DNA of 38,117 nucleotides from the NCBI RefSeq assembly GCF_028288105.1, contig NZ_JAQBOI010000083.1:1-38117 (forward strand). Reading direction: 5' to 3'. The position numbers and the translations under genes were made by a program. The notes beneath the pieces were generated by a model, which did no database searches, had not been told where the DNA came from, and saw only the letters and a program-made list of their open reading frames with translations. Positions within the stretch are counted from its first letter, which is position 1, and each line of letters starts with the position of its first letter. Positions 27,150 through 36,594 of this stretch are shown in pieces. This stretch comes from Mucilaginibacter sp. (GTDB taxonomy: Bacteria; Bacteroidota; Bacteroidia; Sphingobacteriales; Sphingobacteriaceae).

Positions 27150-27746
27150 TTATAAAATACTTGGCAATGGCTCGGTTACACGGAAAGTTTTACGATGATA
27201 TGGCGTATGGCCGCGTTCAAGCACCATTTTACGGTGATTAATGGTTGGATAACCCTTGTTTGAATGCCAATCATATTCCGGGTGCTCTAAAGCAATTTGC
27301 TTCATGTAATCGTCGCGGTAGGTTTTGGCAAGGACAGATGCTGCCGCTATGCTGAAATATTTGGCATCGCCTTCTACTATGCACTTATGAGGGGTTTCGC
27401 CGTATTTGTTGAAACGGTTACCATCAATGATCAAAAATTGCGGGATGCACAGCAGTTTATCAATAGCACGGTGCATAGCCAGGAAAGATGCATTAAGAAT
27501 ATTGATCTCGTCAATTTCGATATTATCGCACCAGGCCACGGCGTGGGCAATTGCTTTTTCTTCTATCTCTATACGGAGCTTGTACCTCACCTCCTCGGTA
27601 AGCTGTTTAGAATCGTTCAGTAAATGATGGTCAAAATCATGGGGAAGGATCACAGCGGCGGCAAAAACAGGCCCGGCAAGGCAGCCACGTCCGGCTTCGT
27701 CACATCCTGCTTCAATATATTCGTGCTGGTATCTTGCTAATAACAT
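27150..27746 (-). CDS. rnhB: Ribonuclease HII
   Basis: [23 protein letters not shown]...LNDSKQL...[22 protein letters not shown]. Confidence 0.97.
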   Translation of the reverse strand: MLLARYQHEYIEAGCDEAGRGCLAGPVFAAAVILPHDFDHHLLNDSKQLTEEVRYKLRIEIEEKAIAHAVAWCDNIEIDEINILNASFLAMHRAIDKLLCIPQFLIIDGNRFNKYGETPHKCIVEGDAKYFSIAAASVLAKTYRDDYMKQIALEHPEYDWHSNKGYPTINHRKMVLERGHTPYHRKTFRVTEPLPSIL

Positions 27747-27869
27747 CTATTTCCCTGATCGTTTACAAATATCCTAAAATAAGCTCGCTGTAAACAATAA
27801 CTGTTGAAAAATAAACTCCCGGCGGCTAATCAGGTCAAACTAACAACTATAACGAATGTTAAAGGGATA

Positions 27870-28334
27870 ATGAAAAAGCTGGCACTCATGGTTTTTATTT
27901 TTTGCGGATTTAATTGCTTTGCCCAAAAGCATACCCCATTACCGCACGGAATGGTTTTTGGCGATAACCCTCAAAATATTGCACCTGTACCCGCAACAAA
28001 AATAGAGGCATTTATGGGTAAAAAGATCAGGCAGACTACTGCTATAACAGGTACCATCATCAGGGTTATTAAAGAAAAGGGCGGCTGGTTTGAAATGGAT
28101 GCAGGCCACGGAAAGGTTATAGCCGCTCATTTTAAAAATTATAACATCACATTACCAAAAGCGATTACAGGCCGTGGGGTAATAATTGAAGGCGTGGCCC
28201 AGCGGGTATTAATTGCCGATGATATGCAGCATTTTGCCGGGGATACAGTTGTTGGGGCTAAACAGCATCAGGAAAAAGTTAACCCCAAGGCACGCATAAC
28301 TTTTGAGGTAAGGGGTTTAATGGTAGATAGGTAG
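27870..28334 (+). CDS. DUF4920-like secreted protein
   Basis: Signal peptide from ATG 27870; ITGTIIRVIKEKGGWFEMDAGHGKVIAAHFKNYNITLPKAITGRGVIIEGVAQ resembles DUF4920. Confidence 0.65.
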   Translation: MKKLALMVFIFCGFNCFAQKHTPLPHGMVFGDNPQNIAPVPATKIEAFMGKKIRQTTAITGTIIRVIKEKGGWFEMDAGHGKVIAAHFKNYNITLPKAITGRGVIIEGVAQRVLIADDMQHFAGDTVVGAKQHQEKVNPKARITFEVRGLMVDR

Positions 28335-28431
28335 GTTTATAAATAGGCGCGCCTACTCACAGTACTTACAACCCAAACAAATTGTATTATTACAAATCGT
28401 ATCTTTAAAAATAAACCTGTAATAATTCATA

Positions 28432-30831
28432 ATGAGATCAATATTTACCGTTGCAGCCTTATTGCTATGCTTTTTTGTCTCTAAAACCGCATTATCGCAA
28501 AGCATAAATCCCGATATATTAAACAAACAATGGAAAGCTACCTGGATAAGCATACCTAACGAACCCAATAAAGATTACGGCATTTATCATTTCCGTAAAA
28601 GCATTGACCTGCCCACAAAGCCGGCCAAATTTGTGATCCATGTATCGGCAGATAACCGCTACAAACTATACGTGAACGATAAACTGGTTAGTACGGGCCC
28701 GGCCCGTGGCGATACCTATTACTGGAATTTTGAAACCATAGATATTGCCACATACCTGCAGGCTGGTAAAAATACGGTAGCAGCGCTTGTTTGGAACGAA
28801 GGAGATTACCGCCCCGAAGCACAGATCTCTGAGCGTACCGCTTTCATTTTGCAGGGCGATACCGAAAAAGAGGAAGTATTAAACACAAACGATACCTGGA
28901 AAAGCATCCGCAATAAAGCATACCACCCGCTTACAGGGGTGGGTTACTCTACTTACTATGTGGCGGGCCCGGGCGAAATGCTGGATATGCACGAAACTAT
29001 AAAAGACTGGACAACCAACAGCTTTAATGACACCCTATGGTTACAGGCTCAAAAAATTGACAGGGGCAACCCCAAAGGCATAACCAATGCTTTTGGGTGG
29101 ATGCTGGTACCGTCATCATTGCCGCAAATGGAATTGAAAGTGCAACGGCTTGCATCTTTACGCAAGGCAAAGGGATTTAACGCCCCATCGGGTTTCCCGG
29201 CTACAAAAACCGCGGTTACCATCCCGGCAAATACTACGGCATCAATGCTGCTGGACCAATCGTTTTTAACTAACGCTTATTTAACGATGAATATGAGTGG
29301 CGGCGATAAAGCAGGTATCTCGCTTACTTATTGTGAATCGCCAATGGTAAACGTGGGCAACACCTATCAAATAGTTAAACCAAACCGTAACGATATAGAT
29401 GGGTATAAATTTGTAGGCCGCAAGGATAGCATTACTGCCGATGGCTCCAATAACCAAAGCTTTACCACGCTGGCCTTCCGTACGTTCAGGTACATATTGG
29501 TAAACATCACTACTAAAGATCAGCCGCTAACCATTGACGATATCTACGGCACTTTTACGGGCTATCCGTTTAAAATGAACGCCAAACTGGAAATCGGCAA
29601 CCCCGAAAATCAACAGATAATGGATATTGGCTGGCGAACCGCCCGCTTATGCGCGGTAGAAACCTACTTTGATTGCCCTTACTATGAGCAACTGCAATAC
29701 GTTGGTGACGGCCGCATCCAGGCTATGGTTTCCTACTATAATGCCGGCGATGACCGCCTTGCCCGTAACGCTATTAACCTGATAGATCACTCGCGCATTG
29801 CAGAGGGCCTTACGTTAAGCAGGCATCCATCTTATAGTCCGCAGATCATCTCTACCTTCTCACTTTGGTACATCAGCATGCTGCACGATTACTGGATGTA
29901 TCGTAACGATGCCGGATTTGTAAAAAGCAAACTGGATGGCGCCCGGCAGGTATTGTCGTTCTTTTCCAAATACCAGCAGGCAGATGGTTCACTCAAAAAC
30001 CTGCCTTATTGGAAATTTGTGGACTGGATAAATAAAAACTCAACCGACCAAAAAGGCTGGGATTTTGGTCAGCCCCCAAAAGATGGCAATGGCAACTCGG
30101 CCATATTGGATCTGCAACTGCTTTTAACCTATCAGCAAGCTGCCGAAATGGAGGCTAAACTGGGCCTGCCTGTTTATGCGCAGCAATACCTTGCTAAGGC
30201 AGCACAGCTAAAACAAACCATTCAAAATAAATACTGGGTTGTCGGTAAAGGGGTTTATGCCGATACAAAAGATAAAGACACCTACTCGCAGCATGCAAAT
30301 TCGCTGGCTATTTTAAGCGGAATGACGACCGGATCGACTACCCTCTCGCTTGCAAAAAAACTGGAAGCCGATACCAGCCTGGTTCAATGCACCATCTACT
30401 TTAAATATTACCTGCACCTGGCCATGGTAAAAGGTGGTTTAGGTAACCACTATATGAACTGGCTGGATGTGTGGCGCAACAATATCAAAATGGGCTTAAC
30501 CACCTGGGCCGAAATATCTGATCTGGAACATAACCGTTCCGATTGCCATGCATGGGGTGCCAGTCCGAATATTGAGTTTTTCCGCACAGTGTTGGGGATA
30601 GATAGCTATGCGCCGGGCTTTAGTAAAGTAAAGATAGAACCGCATTTGGGTAAAATGGAAAATGCCTCGGGCGAGATACCGCACCCCAATGGTACAGTTG
30701 CTGTTAACTACATTAAAAATGGTGCTAAATGGAATATCAGCATTAGCCTGCCTATAAAAACGGATGGTGTGTTTTTATGGAAGGGAAAAAGCTATAATTT
30801 AAAAGGCGGTAAAAATACTTTTACCATATAA
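28432..30831 (+). CDS. Alpha-L-rhamnosidase-like glycoside hydrolase (GH78-type)
   Basis: Signal peptide; N-terminal sandwich (ADNRYKLYVNDKLVSTGPARGD); ETYFDCPYYEQLQYVGDGRIQAMVSYY; WAEISDLEHNRSDCHAWGASPN. Confidence 0.88.
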   Translation: MRSIFTVAALLLCFFVSKTALSQSINPDILNKQWKATWISIPNEPNKDYGIYHFRKSIDLPTKPAKFVIHVSADNRYKLYVNDKLVSTGPARGDTYYWNFETIDIATYLQAGKNTVAALVWNEGDYRPEAQISERTAFILQGDTEKEEVLNTNDTWKSIRNKAYHPLTGVGYSTYYVAGPGEMLDMHETIKDWTTNSFNDTLWLQAQKIDRGNPKGITNAFGWMLVPSSLPQMELKVQRLASLRKAKGFNAPSGFPATKTAVTIPANTTASMLLDQSFLTNAYLTMNMSGGDKAGISLTYCESPMVNVGNTYQIVKPNRNDIDGYKFVGRKDSITADGSNNQSFTTLAFRTFRYILVNITTKDQPLTIDDIYGTFTGYPFKMNAKLEIGNPENQQIMDIGWRTARLCAVETYFDCPYYEQLQYVGDGRIQAMVSYYNAGDDRLARNAINLIDHSRIAEGLTLSRHPSYSPQIISTFSLWYISMLHDYWMYRNDAGFVKSKLDGARQVLSFFSKYQQADGSLKNLPYWKFVDWINKNSTDQKGWDFGQPPKDGNGNSAILDLQLLLTYQQAAEMEAKLGLPVYAQQYLAKAAQLKQTIQNKYWVVGKGVYADTKDKDTYSQHANSLAILSGMTTGSTTLSLAKKLEADTSLVQCTIYFKYYLHLAMVKGGLGNHYMNWLDVWRNNIKMGLTTWAEISDLEHNRSDCHAWGASPNIEFFRTVLGIDSYAPGFSKVKIEPHLGKMENASGEIPHPNGTVAVNYIKNGAKWNISISLPIKTDGVFLWKGKSYNLKGGKNTFTI

Positions 30832-30837
30832 TTATTT

Positions 30838-30898
30838 AAGACGCGAAGTATCGCGTCTCTACGAAAGCCAATGTAGAGACGGGATACTTCCCGTCTCC
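30838..30898. repeat. Intergenic repeat of GTAGAGACGCGA..TCGCGTCTCTAC type
   Basis: AGACGCGAAGTATCGCGTCTCTAC followed by GTAGAGACGGGATACTTCCCGTCTCC; each half is a palindrome and the halves form a larger inverted repeat. Confidence 0.8.
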
Positions 30899-31169
30899 TT
30901 TAGGACAGGTAAATCCCCCCCTATCCTTCCGTTTCTTAAATGTCATAAAACCGTGCTTTCCCCTCTCCAAAAAACCTTTTCCAAAGCAAACTGGTTACCT
31001 TTCCAGTAAACAGCAGCATAAAATAACATCGACATTACACTTATGTTATTCAGATACTGTTAATTTGGTTAATTTTAATATTATAGCCAAATAATATCTA
31101 TTTATTATTTAAAATGTGATATTTACGGCGGAATACCTGAATAAGCATTTAACATATATCACCGGTTAC

Positions 31170-31925
31170 ATGAAAACTACCCCTTCCAACTTAAAAATCC
31201 TTTCAATTGATATCGGTGGCTCCAGCATAAAAGCTACAATACTGAACAGTAAGGGCGACCTTACTATGGATTACAAAAAAGTAGTTACCCCCAATCCGGC
31301 TACTCCGGATAATGTGATCAAGGCTATCAACACCTTGGTAAAAGGTTTCCCTGCTTTCGATAAAATATCTGTAGGCTTCCCGGGATATGTACGAAACAGC
31401 ATAGTGAAGACAGCGCCAAACCTGGGTAACGATTTCTGGAAAGATGTTGATTTCAGGAAGCTGCTGCAAGCAGATCTGGGTAAAGATGCACAGGTAGTAA
31501 ACGATGCCGATATGCAGGGCCTTGGCGTGGTAAGCGGTAAAGGGCTTGAAATGGTAATTACCCTGGGTACAGGCTTTGGCACCGCCCTGTTAATGGATGG
31601 GCACCTGCTTCCCCACCTGGAGGTATCACACCACCCTGTATCAAAGGGCCGCGATTATGACGAGTATATTGGCGATAAAGCGCTTGACGAAATAGGCGAG
31701 AAACGCTGGAACCGACGGATGGAAAAAGTTTTCAAAATATTGAAAACAGTATTCAATTACGACTATTTATATATAGGTGGTGGAAACTCTGACCTGCTTA
31801 GCTTTAAGCTGGACAAAAACATGAAAATAGTAACCAATGCCGATGGCATTAAAGGCGGGGCAAAATTGTGGCAGGAGGATAAACATCCGGTTACACACAC
31901 CGCTATGGCAACCCCAACCAAATAA
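31170..31925 (+). CDS. ROK / polyphosphate glucokinase-like sugar kinase
   Basis: LSIDIGGSSIKATIL phosphate loop; VGFPGYVRNSIVKTAPNLG; VVNDADMQGLG; ITLGTGFGTALLMDGHLLPHLEVSHHP. ATG at 31170. Confidence 0.85.
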   Translation: MKTTPSNLKILSIDIGGSSIKATILNSKGDLTMDYKKVVTPNPATPDNVIKAINTLVKGFPAFDKISVGFPGYVRNSIVKTAPNLGNDFWKDVDFRKLLQADLGKDAQVVNDADMQGLGVVSGKGLEMVITLGTGFGTALLMDGHLLPHLEVSHHPVSKGRDYDEYIGDKALDEIGEKRWNRRMEKVFKILKTVFNYDYLYIGGGNSDLLSFKLDKNMKIVTNADGIKGGAKLWQEDKHPVTHTAMATPTK

Positions 31926-31946
31926 TAATCTCTTTTTATAAAAACA

Positions 31947-33953
31947 ATGGAAAAACAGAACGACGAACTTGAGCAATTAGCAATAAATACCGTAAGGATA
32001 CTTTCGGCAGATGCAGTACAAAAGGCAAATTCGGGCCACCCCGGCACGGCAATGGCTTTAGCCCCAATGGGCCACGTACTTTGGACCAAGTTTTTAAATT
32101 ATAACCCTAAAAATCCTGATTTTGCAAACCGCGATAGATTTATCTTGTCTGCCGGCCATGCTTGTATCTTACAATATAATTTCTTGTACTTAACCGGATA
32201 TGATCTTTCTTTAGATGATATCAAACAGTTTCGCCAGTTACACAGCAAAACTGCCGGCCACCCCGAGTATGGTTTGGCACCAGGTGTTGACGTTACCACC
32301 GGCCCGTTAGGCCAGGGTTTTGCAAACGGTGTTGGTTTTGCCATTGCCCAAAAACATTTAGCCGCGCGTTATAACAAACCAGGTTTCGATCTTTTCAACT
32401 ACAACATTTACTCTATAGTAAGTGATGGCGATATGATGGAAGGTGTAACCTCTGAGGCGGCTTCATTAGCCGGTCATTTACAATTAGGCAACTTAATTTA
32501 CCTGTACGATGATAACCACATCTCAATTGAAGGCAGCACTGATATTGCTTTTAACGAAGATGTAAGCGCACGTTTCCGCTCATACGGCTGGCATGTGCAG
32601 GACCTGCCAGATGTTAATGACACCCATGCTTTAGAACTGGCTATCATCAACGCTAAATCCGAAACTCAAAAACCATCATTGATCCGTGTTCGTTCGCTGA
32701 TAGCTTATGGTAGCCCAAATAAATCTGGTACTGCAGGCTCACACGGTTCGCCGCTTGGCCCGGATGAGATAAAACTGGTAAAAGAGTTTTTTGGATTTGA
32801 TCCGGAGGAATCATTCGAAGTACCGACCGAAGTATTAAAATTTTACAACGAAAAAGGTGCAAGGGGCATCAAAAGAGAAGAAAAATGGAACGAGCTTTTT
32901 GCTAAATACAAAGAGAAATTCCCTGAATTAGCTGCCGAATACGAAGCTGCATTTGCAGGCGAATTGCCAAAAGGCTGGTTAGATAAATTGCCAACCTTTA
33001 AAGCATCCGACCCTAAAATGGCAACCCGCCAGGCATCTGGTAAAGTGTTGAACGCTGTTGCTGCAAGCCTGCCAAACCTTATTGGTGGCGCTGCGGATCT
33101 GGCACCATCAACAGAAACCAACCTTAAAGATTTTGATTCATTTACTTCTGAGAACAGGGCCGGTCGCAACTTCCACTTCGGGATTCGTGAGCATGCTATG
33201 GGCTCGGCTTTAAATGGTATGGCTTTAACAAAAGGCTTGCTTCCATTTGGTGCAACCTTCCTGATGTTTTCTGAATATATGCGCCCGCCCATCCGTTTGG
33301 CAGCCATTATGAAGATAAGCCCGATATTTGTTTACACACACGATAGTATTGGCCTTGGTGAAGATGGTACCACCCACCAGCCGGTAGAGCAATTAGCTTC
33401 TCTGCGTTCTATCCCTAATTTAACGGTTATACGCCCTGCTGATGCAAACGAAACTGCATTTGCATGGAAGGTAGCTATCGAGAAAAAAGGTGGGCCAACT
33501 GTATTGGTGTTCACCCGCCAGGGATTACCTATTCTTGATCAGGGTAAATACGGTAAAGCCGATGGCCTTGAAAAAGGCGCTTACATCTTATCAGAAGCCA
33601 GCAAAAATGTTGACCTGATATTAATGGCTACCGGTTCGGAAGTTGCCCTGATCATGCAGGCACAAGAAAAACTGGAAGCAGAAGGTATATCAACCCGTGT
33701 GGTAAGTATGCCATCGTGGGAGCTGTTTGAAAAACAGGATGCCGCTTACAAAGAAAAGGTATTCCCTAAAGCAAGCCGCAAACGTTTAGCTGTAGAAATG
33801 GCATCGCCAATGGGATGGCATAAATACACTACCGACGAAGGCGATATGCTGGGCATGACCACCTTTGGTGAATCGGCCCCGGCAGAAGATCTGTACAAAT
33901 TCTTCGGCTTTACAGTTGATAACGTAGTAAAAAGAGCGAAAGCTTTATTATAA
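31947..33953 (+). CDS. tkt: Transketolase
   Basis: 668 aa; NSGHPGTAMALAPMGHVLW, TGPLGQGFANGVGFAIA, SDGDMMEGVTSEAASLAGHL, FGIREHAMGSALNGMAL, THDSIGLGEDGTTHQPVEQLASLR. Confidence 0.98.
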   Translation: MEKQNDELEQLAINTVRILSADAVQKANSGHPGTAMALAPMGHVLWTKFLNYNPKNPDFANRDRFILSAGHACILQYNFLYLTGYDLSLDDIKQFRQLHSKTAGHPEYGLAPGVDVTTGPLGQGFANGVGFAIAQKHLAARYNKPGFDLFNYNIYSIVSDGDMMEGVTSEAASLAGHLQLGNLIYLYDDNHISIEGSTDIAFNEDVSARFRSYGWHVQDLPDVNDTHALELAIINAKSETQKPSLIRVRSLIAYGSPNKSGTAGSHGSPLGPDEIKLVKEFFGFDPEESFEVPTEVLKFYNEKGARGIKREEKWNELFAKYKEKFPELAAEYEAAFAGELPKGWLDKLPTFKASDPKMATRQASGKVLNAVAASLPNLIGGAADLAPSTETNLKDFDSFTSENRAGRNFHFGIREHAMGSALNGMALTKGLLPFGATFLMFSEYMRPPIRLAAIMKISPIFVYTHDSIGLGEDGTTHQPVEQLASLRSIPNLTVIRPADANETAFAWKVAIEKKGGPTVLVFTRQGLPILDQGKYGKADGLEKGAYILSEASKNVDLILMATGSEVALIMQAQEKLEAEGISTRVVSMPSWELFEKQDAAYKEKVFPKASRKRLAVEMASPMGWHKYTTDEGDMLGMTTFGESAPAEDLYKFFGFTVDNVVKRAKALL

Positions 33954-33968
33954 TAGAAGCAAGATGCC

Positions 33969-34007
33969 AGGAATCAAGAGACAAGACAAAAATCTTTCTT
34001 GATTCCT
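33969..34007. repeat. Intergenic inverted repeat AGGAATCAAGA / TCTTGATTCCT
   Basis: Perfect 11-bp arms 33969-33979 and 33997-34007 between tkt and rpiA. Confidence 0.75.
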
Positions 34008-34035
34008 GCCTCTAAAGTTCTTGATTCTCTTACCA

Positions 34036-34737
34036 ATGGATAACAATTTAATAAACACGCTTGAGTGGTCATCACAGATCATTAATCCGGCAGGCAAGCA
34101 AAAAGTAGCGCAGCAAATTGCCGAAAAGGTAAAGGATGGCGATGTGCTTGGTGTTGGTTCGGGCTCTACGGTTTATATGGCGTTGCTGGCTATTGCAGAA
34201 AGGATAAAAGCCGAAAAACTAAATATACTGGCTATCCCTACATCTTTAGAGATAACTATGTTTTGCAGTAAACTGGGCATACCCTTAACCACCTTGTTTG
34301 AGCACACGCCCGATTGGCTGTTTGATGGCGCCGATGAGGTTGACCCAAACAATGGTTTAATAAAGGGCCGTGGTGGCGCCATGTTTAAAGAAAAACTATT
34401 GATAAGCAGCAGTCCGCTTAATTATATTATTGTTGACAGCTCGAAACGGGTGGATAAACTGGGGACTAACTTCCCGATCCCTATCGAAGTTTTCCCGCAG
34501 GCATTGCTGCATGTAGAGGCAGAATTAAAAAAACTTGGTGCAAACAGCATAGTTTTAAGGCCGGCCAAAGGCAAGGACGGCCCCATAATTACCGAGAACA
34601 ACAACCTGATATTAGACTGCCGTTTTGATGAAGTGAAAAACACCCTGGAAAGGGATATAAAAACCATAACCGGGGTGATAGAAAGCGGCCTTTTTATTGG
34701 TTACGACCTGAAAATTTTAACAGCAGAGAACGACTAA
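34036..34737 (+). CDS. rpiA: Ribose-5-phosphate isomerase A
   Basis: LGVGSGSTVYMAL, IPTSLEI, WLFDGADEVDPNNGLIKGRGGAMFKEKLL. ATG at 34036. Confidence 0.96.
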   Translation: MDNNLINTLEWSSQIINPAGKQKVAQQIAEKVKDGDVLGVGSGSTVYMALLAIAERIKAEKLNILAIPTSLEITMFCSKLGIPLTTLFEHTPDWLFDGADEVDPNNGLIKGRGGAMFKEKLLISSSPLNYIIVDSSKRVDKLGTNFPIPIEVFPQALLHVEAELKKLGANSIVLRPAKGKDGPIITENNNLILDCRFDEVKNTLERDIKTITGVIESGLFIGYDLKILTAEND

Positions 34738-34865
34738 TAATTTGTGACTTAAACCTAACGTAATTAGGAGATTAGGATTACACTATCGGGTGTATTAAAC
34801 CTGAGATTTGTGCAACAAAAATTAATAAATAACAAGAATTAAAAACCACAATACATACATTTATC

Positions 34866-35960
34866 ATGGCAAATAACGTAAAACAAATACATGATTTCGG
34901 CCAGAGCATCTGGCTTGACTTTATTGACCGCGAGATCATCGCATCAGGTAAATTAAAAAAACTGATTGACGAAGATGGCGTAAGAGGCGTAACCTCAAAC
35001 CCCGCGATATTTGAAAAAGCCATAACCAGCAGTTCTGATTATGATGCAGATATAAAAACGCTTGGCGCAACCGCCAAAACCACCGAAGAGCTTTTCTTTG
35101 GTTTAGCTATCAAAGATATACAGGCTGCGGCCGACCTTTTTAGCGGCGTATACAACGAAGAAGTTAAAGGTGCCGATGGCTACGTAAGCCTTGAGGTCTC
35201 TCCGTTTTTAGCTTTAGATGCCGAAGGCACGGCCAAACAAGCCGAACTACTTTGGAAACAAGTTGCCCGCGAAAACGTGATGATCAAAATTCCGGGTACT
35301 AAACCGGGTTTACAAGCCATTCGCGAATCTATCGGTAAAGGCATCAACATCAACGTTACTTTACTTTTTAGTTTAGACCGTTACGAAGAAGTTACCGAAG
35401 CCTACATCTCTGGTTTAGAAGATCATTTAGCTGCAGGCCATAATATCGAACATATATCATCAGTAGCAAGTTTCTTTTTAAGCCGGATTGATGTTATTAT
35501 TGACCCGCTTTTAGAAGAAAAAGGCCAAAAAGATCTTGTTGGTCAGGTTGCTATCGCGTCAGCTAAAAAAGCTTACGAAATTTATAAAAGAGTATTCAGC
35601 ACCGACCGTTGGAAAGCATTAGCTGCCAAAGGTGCTAAACCACAGCGTTTGTTATGGGCAAGTACAGGTAGTAAAAACCCTGCGTTTAAAGATACCAAAT
35701 ACGTTGAGGCCCTTATTGGCCCGGATACTGTTGATACCGTTCCATTAGAAACTATTGATGCTTTCCGCGATCATGGTATTGCAGCAAACACTTTAGAAAC
35801 CGGTTTAGAAGAAGCAACGGCTACTTTAGCTAAGCTTGAAGAATTGGGTATCGACCTTGATAAAATTACCCAGCAACTGGAAGACGAGGGTATTGATAAA
35901 TTTAACAAGCCTTTCGAAAAATTGCTGAAAGCTATCGAAGATCAAAAAATAGAGGCATAA
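34866..35960 (+). CDS. tal: Transaldolase
   Basis: GQSIWLDFIDREIIASGKLKKLIDEDGVRGVTSNPAIFEKAI...VMIKIPGTKPGLQAI...NINVTLLFSLDRY...LLWASTGSKNP. Confidence 0.97.
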   Translation: MANNVKQIHDFGQSIWLDFIDREIIASGKLKKLIDEDGVRGVTSNPAIFEKAITSSSDYDADIKTLGATAKTTEELFFGLAIKDIQAAADLFSGVYNEEVKGADGYVSLEVSPFLALDAEGTAKQAELLWKQVARENVMIKIPGTKPGLQAIRESIGKGININVTLLFSLDRYEEVTEAYISGLEDHLAAGHNIEHISSVASFFLSRIDVIIDPLLEEKGQKDLVGQVAIASAKKAYEIYKRVFSTDRWKALAAKGAKPQRLLWASTGSKNPAFKDTKYVEALIGPDTVDTVPLETIDAFRDHGIAANTLETGLEEATATLAKLEELGIDLDKITQQLEDEGIDKFNKPFEKLLKAIEDQKIEA

Positions 35961-35969
35961 GCAAAGCCG

Positions 35970-36593
35970 ATGAAAAACGCAGATCTGAAAATCCTTTTCT
36001 TTGACGTTGGCGGCATTTTGCTTACCAACGGATGGGGCCACGAATCCCGCCATGAAGCGGCCAAAAAGTTTGGCCTGGATTACGACGAGGTGAACGCCCT
36101 GCACAATTTCATATTTAACGTATACGAGATAGGCAGTATCACCCTTGACGAATACCTGGATACTGTAATTTTTAACCATCCGCGCGATTTTGTTCGCGAA
36201 GATTTTAAAGAGTTTATCTACGCACAGTCGGTTGAACTGCCGGATATGCTTAAATGGTTAAAGGAATGGAAAAAGAACTGCGGTTTCCGCATCATATCCG
36301 TTAACAACGAGGGGAAAGAACTGAACGATTACCGGGTGCAGAAATTTAAGCTGCACGAGTGTTTCGACGCCTTTATATCATCGTGTGAGGTAAAAATGCG
36401 CAAGCCCGACCCGGGTATATGGCAGCTGGCTATGGGTATTGCCCAGGCTAAGCCAAGCCAGTGCGTGTATTTTGATGACAGGATAATGTTTGTACGCACA
36501 GCCGAAAAGCTGGGTATCCGCTCGTTCCTGCATACCGACTTTGAAACCACAAAGAAAATATTAAACGACCTTAAGAAAGAAAATCTCAATTAA
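35970..36593 (+). CDS. HAD-superfamily hydrolase (YihX-like) in the pentose phosphate cluster
   Basis: LFFDVGGILLTNGWGHESR; ISVNNEGKE; CEVKMRKPDPGIWQLA; CVYFDDRIMFVRTAEKLGI. Confidence 0.88.
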   Translation: MKNADLKILFFDVGGILLTNGWGHESRHEAAKKFGLDYDEVNALHNFIFNVYEIGSITLDEYLDTVIFNHPRDFVREDFKEFIYAQSVELPDMLKWLKEWKKNCGFRIISVNNEGKELNDYRVQKFKLHECFDAFISSCEVKMRKPDPGIWQLAMGIAQAKPSQCVYFDDRIMFVRTAEKLGIRSFLHTDFETTKKILNDLKKENLN

Positions 36594-36594
36594 C

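Noticed and set aside
28345-28356. Perfect 12-bp palindrome TAGGCGCGCCTA after the DUF4920 gene
   Set aside because: Short, isolated, contains an AscI site; no further structure supports a function.
34753-34767. CCTAACGTAATTAGG dyad upstream of tal
   Set aside because: Only a 5-bp stem; too weak to distinguish from chance.
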